From: Hyphomicrobium sp.
Lineage (GTDB): Bacteria > Pseudomonadota > Alphaproteobacteria > Rhizobiales > Hyphomicrobiaceae
Direction of reading: 5' to 3'
Length of the DNA: 64,000 bases
Assembly: GCA_016716675.1 (NCBI GenBank)
Contig: JADJVG010000001.1
Coordinates: 363,016 to 427,015, forward strand
Below the pieces are notes generated by a model that was not told where the DNA came from, ran no database searches, and saw only the letters and a program-made list of their open reading frames with translations. The translations under genes were made by a program, and so were the position numbers. Of the stretch, positions 57,438 through 64,000 are shown in pieces (the stretch's first letter is position 1; each line of letters opens with the position of its first letter).

Positions 57438-59962
57438 TCATCCCGCAAGGGATTCCATATGCTCGACAATCCGCCGGGCGGATTTCCCTTGAACGAACTG
57501 CTGATTTACTTTCAGGAAGGCCAAGCGACTGTCACGAGTTACCGCGCGGAACGCTGGATCGGTCAGATATTGCGTGACCTGATCGTCAAGTTCATCCGGG
57601 TTTCTGGCCCTGAGTGCCAGTCCATCCTTTGATAAATCGACGGGGAAGTGGCCATCAAGCGCGATCGCGAGGACGTCGCGATTTAGAATCGCCGCTTCAA
57701 GGCCAACATTGCTGAAGAACGTTGCGACCAAATCGGCTTTCTCTACAGAGTCCCGAAGCGACTCTTCTTTCGGCGAAATTGCGCAGTAGTTGCCGGCCCC
57801 AGCCCTGGCAATGAGCGCCTCGTATCGATCAATGGCGTCGTCTCCTTCGCGCGGATGAAGGCGAATATTGAGTGACGCCCCATCCACAGCACCGACAGCC
57901 TTAATGAGATGCTCCGCCGCAGCGCCCGTTAGGACGGAATCCAAAGGCTGGCTGGCGAAAAGCACCGTCTTCGTGAAGGCCTTATCGGAGAGTGCTCCTG
58001 CTTTCAGCATCGAATCGATTCTCGCAGAACCGGCGACAAGAATTTTGCTTTTTGGAAATTTGAAATGACCGGCGAGCAGGTGCAAAGATATGGTCCCCAT
58101 GACTGCCACCCAGTCAGTGGCTGGCCGTTTGATGCGGGCGTAGTCACTGAGGATTACGGCCTGCACGTCCATCGTCAGGATTCCACAGCAACGCGCCGCT
58201 TCGATCACCAGACGCGCAATTGGAGATCGACCGCTGCTGACAACAACGTACGCGGGCGGATTTCTTTCGAACTCGTCCAGAATGGCTTCAAACAATCCCG
58301 CAAGCATGGGTGCCTTCCGGGCACGCCAAACCGAGCACTGTTCTTCAAGAGCTTCGCGCAAAACCTTGTCAGGTTCTTCGTGATCGTGGATTCTGGGCCC
58401 GCACTGCTCTAGGGGCGCGCGACCGAGCGGCAACTCAATGGGCGCAACAGAAACATTTGGCAAGCCCTCGGCATGCTCGGGCGTAAATGTCCCGTACAGC
58501 GTCCAAACGCACACTGGGCGGAATGCACTCATTTCCCTTGCTATTGCCTCAACAACGGTCGTGTAGTTAGAATCCCCAGTCGCGATAATCAGACCGCAAT
58601 TTTCCGAAAGCGCCGGTGCCTTCCAATGCGGCGCAGGAGCATGATCCGGACTTGGCGCAGAAATGATGCGCTTAACGGGCCTCTTGCTCCAATTTCGGAA
58701 CGTTACTTCCCCGTGCTTTGCTAGACCTTTCCTCCATTTTTGAAAAACTATTGCCCCGCCCACAGGGTCGTCGGCGACCAACCAAATCGTGGTTTTAAGA
58801 GCGTCAACGCGTGCCAAGATGGACTTCATAGTCAAGGCCCGAAGACTATTGACGTGAATAAGGACACAATCAGGCTGGCGGTTCAGCAAAGTGTCTGCAA
58901 TCGCAAAACTTCTAGCTGTGCTGAAAAGATCATCCTCAAGCGACAAGAGCATATGTTTCTTGATGCTGGACGAACTTATAGGTAGGTCGAGGGATTTCCA
59001 GCCCACCTCAATATACCGCGCAGACGTCGCTATTGCGGTCTCCACTGCCATCATGTCCATACGGGAGTATGGGGCCGCGATATCGATCCCAATGGATACG
59101 ACTTCACCATGCCGACTTCGACCGCACTTTACACCTTCGATTTCGTCAGACATTGGACTCCTGACGAGAGCGACGGTGAGGGTATCAGCGTTTGAGAGAC
59201 GACTGATCAGGTGTGCGACGCTGTCTTGATCTTCTGACACAACGAGAACTTTGCGGCCGTTGATCGCGTCGCGGAGTTCTTCGAACGGCACCCCAGCTCC
59301 CACGTCCCAGCCACCGTCTTGACGGTTTAGAAGTTCTGCGCCGCAGAGCTCGTGGCGGTTCGATTGAGATCTCCGGGCCAGCCTCGGCAGATCCTTGCGA
59401 TGGGCCGTCGCTAAAGCGGACGCCACCCTCGCCTCCATCGCTTCCGGGCCGTCGCCGCAAATGATCACGCGATCGAAATAGGAAACGACTCATCGATGAA
59501 TGCTGTCTGCTCGATCTGACTTGGGGAGAGAAAAAGAAGGAGCAAATGGTCTTTATTGCGATGCAGCCTCGCCTTAATTCCTTGGGTGCTGCCGTGCGGC
59601 CGAATTTCGTAGCCCAATGCATTTGCTTTGCCATGCGCCGATGCTGGTTGTGTGTCTCTGACCAGAACGCTGGCTTCCTTCGCTCCGGATAGAGCATCAA
59701 GGATTGGGAGCACATCGACGCCACGCGCAACAAAGGCAACAACCTTCTTTCCCTGGACAAAATCGCGCAAAACCGGCATATCTGCAGCCAGCCGCGTCGC
59801 ACCAAAGAGCTCAGAAAGAATCACTGCTCGATATGCAGGTGCTGACACGTCCGCGGTGCCCCGCGGCCAATACCGGCGGAGCATCGATTTGATAGCTCGC
59901 AAATCTATTTCCCCGCAATTTACTGGACATAGTGGTGATGTCCCAGAATCAAAGGCGGACAT
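57438..59962 (-). CDS. Very large putative surface-glycan GT-B protein, one frameshift
   Basis: About 841 residues. ATG 59962 starts MSAFDSGTSPLCPVNCGEIDL; the first part reads RAVILSELFGATRLA and VVAFVARGVDVLPILDALSGAKEASVLVRDT. A single indel near 59490 joins it to YFDRVIICGDGPEAMEARV in the next frame. The remaining frame is open to 57438. RPVCVWTLYGTF, YVVVSSGRSPIARLVIEAARCCGILTMDVQAVILSD, LNIRLHPREGDDAIDRYE and ADLVATFFSNVGLEAAILN resemble the donor-side pattern of polysialyl- or capsule-type GT-B enzymes. I do not recognise the N-terminal half. Convergent with the MBOAT gene. Confidence 0.68.
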
Positions 59963-60649
59963 GAAAATTCTGTCGCCTATAAGTACCCCATAGAACTCAC
60001 CTAACCGCTCGAGTGATGGGCTCGCATCTAATCCAGACGTCTCGCATTAGTGGCGTTCTACCAAGCCTTCTTGACAAGAAGGCTACAAATTCTCCTTGGC
60101 GTGGCACAGCACAGCACACGTTTTTCATCTTTCATGTTTTAGATCCATATACACTATATGTTTTAAGTTACATTCACAACCTGGAATGATTCAGACTTTT
60201 AACAGCGAGGCAGCGCTCTCTCACTTCGCAATGAGATGGGCCATTTGTGTGTGCGGAAACACTAACGAACAGGTCAACACAACACTATGGCTGGCGCTTG
60301 CCGCACGAACTACATCCGCGGTGCGAACTTCTACAAATGGGCGGCGACACTTCACGACATTCGCTGCTCGGTTCGCTTGCGAGCGCCGCGCATGTAGCCA
60401 TTCGCGGAAGAGCCTTGCTCGATAGGCGGAGATAATGACACCGCGTTGGCATCAAGAGCGATACTGCGCTGGCAGGAGAATGTTCGGAAATCCCGCTCAT
60501 ATTCACCGAATCGTTGCGGGATCGTGAACCCACTGCAACCGCGTGTAGCCCCAGACAAGCTTCGATGAACGAGGACTATGAAAGCTCACGAGATGGCCCT
60601 GCGCGGTCCAATCCGAGCGACCTTCACCTGTTGAACGAGCACCAATACT
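59963..60649. other. Intergenic, partly AT-rich and possibly recombined stretch
   Basis: About 690 bases. No convincing gene. It includes an AT-rich part (about 60115-60185, with TATACACTATATG) and an inverted repeat at 60064-60084 (listed). A short MBOAT-like C-terminal fragment follows (60650-60705). Confidence 0.45.
60064..60084. repeat. Inverted repeat, nine-base arms
   Basis: AGCCTTCTT, loop GAC, AAGAAGGCT. A compact, perfect hairpin just upstream of the large minus-strand glycosyltransferase-like gene. It has no T-run; operator or leader hairpin. Confidence 0.5.
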
Positions 60650-60705
60650 GGAAATGGGCACGTCTGCCGCTCAACGTCGCGCCGTTTATTTACTTCCAGT
60701 TCTGA
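60650..60705 (+). pseudogene. C-terminal remnant of a second MBOAT acyltransferase
   Basis: The sequence encodes WKWARLPLNVAPFIYFQF and a stop at 60705. The last 14 residues match the repaired C-terminus of the MBOAT gene at 57304 and the canonical AlgI-type ending PFIYFQF. Upstream of it there is no MBOAT body. A truncated duplicate or recombination scar is the simplest reading. Confidence 0.6.
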
Positions 60706-60727
60706 TGGAAGCGAGAACGCTTTACGG

Positions 60728-61405
60728 CTATGCCGGTCGCGCTGGTACGCCCATCACAACTTGCCCATCGGGCACATCAGCGACGACAACGGAACCGGCT
60801 GCTACCATGGCTCCCGCTCCGATCTTAATGCCTTGCAGGATGACTGCACCCGTCCCGATATGGGCGGCTTCACCTATTTGAACATCACCCGATAGCGTTA
60901 CGCCTGGGGCAATGTGCACGAAGTCTGCGATGCGTGCGTCGTGATCGATTGCGCACCGCGTGTTGAGGATGACGTGCCGGCCTATGTTGCAGCCAACGTT
61001 GATCACCGCTCCAGCCATAACGACTGTCCCCTCGCCGATCGTCACATCGCGGGCGATGACCGGGCCTGGATGAACGATGGCAATTGATGGCAACCCAATC
61101 GCTGCGTAGTTCGCCGCAATCTTTTGGCGCGTCGTGGCACCGCCTTTGAGACTGCCGACGCCGATCACGAACGCATCAACGGCGCCGGACTTCGCAAGTG
61201 TTGCGGCCGCATCGTCTCCCCGGAGCACGGGGCGGCCTAGAATTTCTACGTTCCGGGCGAACTTGCCGTCGATCCAGCCGGCGAGATCGGCTTTGGTCTG
61301 GTTGGCCTCGATGCCAGCCAAAAGCGCATCGCCCACCACACGGCCATGCCCCCCGCAGCCTATGATGACGATTTTCGGCCGCCCCGGCTTGCCGTTCACC
61401 GACAT
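60728..61405 (-). CDS. Sugar O/N-acyltransferase (NeuD/LegH/PglD-like)
   Basis: 225 residues from ATG 61405, intact. PglD-type N-terminal nucleotide-sugar-binding fold (KIVIIGCGGHGRVVGDALL) followed by a left-handed beta helix: VTIGEGTVVMAGAVINVGC, RCAIDHDARIADFVHIAPG with the catalytic histidine, VQIGEAAHIGTGAVILQG and IKIGAGAMVAAGS. Acetylates the amino group of the 4-amino sugar with acetyl-CoA. Its context beside neuC points to the nonulosonate pathway. Divergent from neuC across a 190-base gap. Confidence 0.88.
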   Translation of the reverse strand: MSVNGKPGRPKIVIIGCGGHGRVVGDALLAGIEANQTKADLAGWIDGKFARNVEILGRPVLRGDDAAATLAKSGAVDAFVIGVGSLKGGATTRQKIAANYAAIGLPSIAIVHPGPVIARDVTIGEGTVVMAGAVINVGCNIGRHVILNTRCAIDHDARIADFVHIAPGVTLSGDVQIGEAAHIGTGAVILQGIKIGAGAMVAAGSVVVADVPDGQVVMGVPARPA

Positions 61406-61593
61406 GACGTTTTCCCCATTGCTCGAGCCGAATCTTGGCCCATTATCTTAACTCTGAAGTCTGGATAAAGGGTAATGAACAGCTTCTTATATCGTGGCGT
61501 TCCGTGCTAGCAATCTTGGCATACAAGTAGCCGCGAGCCACGCGGGCTTTTACGGCATCAAAGCACGCCAAAAAGAACTCCGAGCAATTGCCA

Positions 61594-62751
61594 ATGAAAT
61601 GCGCGATCGTCACCACCTCGCGGGCCGACTACGGTCTATTGAAGTCACCGATGACCGCTATTCGCGAACACGCGGGGCTGACGCTGCAGACGATCGTGTC
61701 GGGCACCCACCTCGCGCCTTCGCATGGCCGAACAATCAGCGAAATCGAGAATGACGGTTTCAAACCGGATTGGCTTGTCGATCTCATCATCGACAGCCCC
61801 AGCAAGGTGAGCCGCGCCTACAGTATGGGCCTGGGCCTCATCGGCTTCGCCACGGCATTCGAGCATCTGTCTCCCGACATCGTTGTGGTGCTTGGCGATC
61901 GCTTCGAGATGTTCGCGGCAGCGTCCGCGGCCGTGGTCATGGGGCTGCCGATTGCGCACATCGCTGGAGGTGACGTCACCGAAGGCGCCTATGACGATAG
62001 TTTCCGGCACGGCATATCGAAGGCAGCGTCCCTGCATTTTGCAACTAATCCTGAAGCAGCCACCAGGCTACGGCAAATGGGCGAACCGGAAGACCGTATT
62101 CACATGGTCGGCAGCCCCGGGCTCGACGGATTGAACTCAATGCAATGGATGACGGCAGACGCCGTGCGCCAAAAGCTCGGCCTTAAGAGTGCCCCGCCGC
62201 ATTGTCCTCGTCACATACCATCCCGTGACCCGATTGCCCGAAGAATCCGCCGAGAGGTAACGGCACTTTGCGCCGCCATCCGGCAATTACCCAGCGACGT
62301 GGCCGTCGTCATAACCGGCACGAATGCCGATACCGGCAGCGAAGAGGTACGCCAGCACCTCGAAGCCCTCGCCCGCGAACGCGACAATGTCGTGATGCGC
62401 GCGTCACTCGGCCATGAATTGTATCTCAACGCGTTACGGATCGCTGACGCCGTCGTCGGCAATTCATCGAGTGGCCTCTATGAAGCGCCCTCTCTTCAAA
62501 CCGCGACGGTCAATATCGGCGACCGGCAAAAAGGCCGGCCGAAAGCCGCGTCAGTCATTGACGTTGCCGGAGACAGCGCCGCAATCAGTGCTGCGATCGC
62601 TCGCGCGTTTGCATTGGATTGTTCGAAGATCACAAGCCCCTATGGAAATGGCGGTGCTGGCCAGCGTATTGCTCATATTCTAGCAGCCATTGAAACGCCC
62701 AGCAGGCTCATCATCAAACCGTTTGCGGATTTGGCCGCAGGCGCACGCTGA
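61594..62751 (+). CDS. neuC: UDP-sugar 2-epimerase, hydrolysing (NeuC/LegG-like), double frameshift inside
   Basis: About 385 residues from ATG 61594 (MKCAIVTTSRADYGLLKSP). Releases the 2-epimerised free sugar from its nucleotide. VVVLGDRFEMFAAASAAV, PIAHIAGGDVTEGAYDDSFRH, VGSPGLDGL and DAVVGNSSSGLYEAPSL are present. Between about 62198 and 62255 the open frame reads LKSAPPHCPRHIPSRDPIARR, where another frame gives the expected RRIVLVTYHPVTRLPEESAER: two compensating indels about 60 bases apart hide a conserved stretch. Upstream of the partial glycosyltransferase at the right edge, same strand. Confidence 0.87.
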   Translation: MKCAIVTTSRADYGLLKSPMTAIREHAGLTLQTIVSGTHLAPSHGRTISEIENDGFKPDWLVDLIIDSPSKVSRAYSMGLGLIGFATAFEHLSPDIVVVLGDRFEMFAAASAAVVMGLPIAHIAGGDVTEGAYDDSFRHGISKAASLHFATNPEAATRLRQMGEPEDRIHMVGSPGLDGLNSMQWMTADAVRQKLGLKSAPPHCPRHIPSRDPIARRIRREVTALCAAIRQLPSDVAVVITGTNADTGSEEVRQHLEALARERDNVVMRASLGHELYLNALRIADAVVGNSSSGLYEAPSLQTATVNIGDRQKGRPKAASVIDVAGDSAAISAAIARAFALDCSKITSPYGNGGAGQRIAHILAAIETPSRLIIKPFADLAAGAR

Positions 62752-62791
62752 CGTACCTTGGCTCGAAGAGCGCAAAAGTGATCAGATCCGC

Positions 62792-64000
62792 ATGAAGGTG
62801 GCAAGCGAACTCAGCGAAAACCTGATGCGGCTTGACGCGGCGTTCCAGGAGCTGGCCAGCCAGCGCAAAGCGCTCGACTACACTTTCGCAGATATTGATC
62901 TCTACCAAATTCTAAAAGTCTTGGCGTATATGGCCGTCATGCTCGGTGCGGAGCGCGATGCCGAGAAGCGCACGGCTCGAAAGCGCGGGCCTAACTTTGG
63001 AGAGCTGCTTGCCGCAGCGAAGCGCCGGATTTTTACAGCCGTTCCTGCGTGCCCTACTGCCCTCACACACGCGGACAACCTGTTTATCGCGCACAGCGCC
63101 CCACTACGCTCATCCGGCGTGGCAGGTTTCAACTTTACTCGATCCATTGCGTGCAAAGCTTAGCGAGCGCGGCGAGACTTGTGTTGCCGCTTATTACGAT
63201 TGTGACGAGCGGCCCCTTCAAGGCGCGCAAACACCCGCCGTCAGCTTGAAGCGCGTTGCCGATTGGTCTTATGCAGCCGCGAACCGCAGGGCCCGCACCC
63301 CAGGTGATCCAATCACGCGCCGATCGCACCAGTTGATCGCAGCGCTCAATCAGACGTCATCGCTCAAGAACGCCCTCACTGAACAACGCAGTGACTGCAT
63401 CAGCTCTGGCCATGCGTGCCCACGCTACGCATTTGCTGTCCGGTTGGTTCGAAAACGTCTTCAAGGAGCAAGAGCGCCCGACCCGCATCTTCATCACGAT
63501 CAGCTACACTCCGGCCGGATGGGCGGCCATTCGGGCAGCGAGGCGCACGTCGCGCCTTTCGGTCGACGTCCAACACGGTGTGCAGGGGCGCGGCCACTAT
63601 GCCTACAATTGGACCGAGTGCGAGCAAACGCCTCCCGGTATGCTCGCCGACGCCTTCTTATGTTGGGATGATGTCTCTGCGGAATTTCTAACCAGTCAGC
63701 CCTGGCATGTCGGCCGGGCGCGCGTTGCTGGACTTCCGATGCATCACAGTCACCGATATCTCAACCAAACCGAGGACACTCGGTCCACTCCAATATTGGC
63801 CGACCACGCCGGCGCAACCGGCTCCACCATCAGAATTGGTTTATTTCTCCAGTACCGGCAAGACGCCGATTGGTGCAGACGCTTCGTAAGTGCTGCGACT
63901 GCAGACGGCGGCGTAGAGATCTGGTTGCGGCGTCATCCCGGCGCACGAGAAATGAATGCACTGCGGATTGAGGAACTTGGCCCCAACGTCCGATCGGCAG
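62792..64000 (+). CDS. Putative GT-B nonulosonate transferase (DVQHG family), partial at window end, frameshifted
   Basis: ATG 62792 opens ASELSENLMRLDAAFQELASQRKALDY and continues past 64000. Frames change near 63080 and 63400. The reading recovers WQVSTLLDPLRAKLSERGETCVAAYYD, then RIFITISYTPAGWAAIRAARRTSRLSVDVQHGVQGRGHYAYNWTECE, FLCWDDVSAEFL, and EIWLRRHPGAREMNA. The DVQHG...GH.AY.W stretch is shared with the gene at 44426-46134. The 3' end is not in the window. It probably transfers the CMP-activated nonulosonic acid or extends its polymer. Confidence 0.68.

Noticed and set aside
60096..60640. Short plus-strand ORFs in the AT-rich stretch before neuD
   Set aside because: No domains, mutually overlapping, no ribosome binding sites.
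1..64000. CRISPR arrays, transposases or integrases
   Set aside because: No regularly spaced direct repeats, and no transposase or integrase motif was seen in any frame.

Overview
The window looks like a GC-rich alphaproteobacterial chromosome, most likely order Hyphomicrobiales. The housekeeping block from parC to the Slt transglycosylase (recO, era, rnc, lepB, acpS, pdxJ, a DUF2062 gene, rsh, rpoZ, a LabA/NYN gene, uracil-DNA glycosylase, smpB, dapA) is a gene set familiar from that group. No rRNA, tRNA, CRISPR array or insertion sequence was recognised. Many genes carry single-base frameshifts, including rnc, which is normally intact. The density rises sharply after about 28 kb. Most look like long-read indel errors, but two look like real deletions of more than 100 bases. 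I annotate frameshifted genes over their full reconstructed extent.

Region 1 (1-29.3 kb). The left edge holds the start of a secreted protein whose mature part opens with a near-perfect eukaryotic-type ubiquitin followed by an IPT/TIG domain; this is the most surprising item in the window. After parC come an ECF sigma factor and a DUF4142 gene, each preceded by a similar ECF-type promoter. The housekeeping block follows. It includes a peroxiredoxin-fold protein with no cysteine at all. Next is a three-gene envelope operon: an OmpA protein with four internal repeats, a 37-residue membrane protein, and a Pro/Ala-rich membrane-anchored protein with two helix-hairpin-helix modules. A badly frameshifted siroheme synthase closes the region.

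Region 2 (29.8-42 kb). A beta-barrel outer-membrane protein with a clear terminator is followed by a damaged type I secretion pair (PrtD-like ABC, HlyD-like). A convergent minus-strand glycan cluster then holds a sugar transferase, four glycosyltransferases, an epimerase and a non-hydrolysing UDP-GlcNAc 2-epimerase.

Region 3 (42-64 kb). A UDP-ManNAcA dehydrogenase leads into what reads as a complete nonulosonic acid pathway of the legionaminic type: CBS-nucleotidyltransferase (PtmE-like), 4,6-dehydratase, LegC-type aminotransferase, NeuD/LegH acetyltransferase, NeuC/LegG hydrolysing epimerase, NeuB/LegI synthase and NeuA/LegF cytidylyltransferase. Interleaved are large unfamiliar glycosyltransferase-like proteins, a transporter-like protein whose ATPase domain has lost its catalytic motifs, and an SGNH/MBOAT pair expected to O-acylate the glycan. 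Together the genes would make, activate, polymerise or attach, and O-acylate an acidic nine-carbon sugar at the cell surface.
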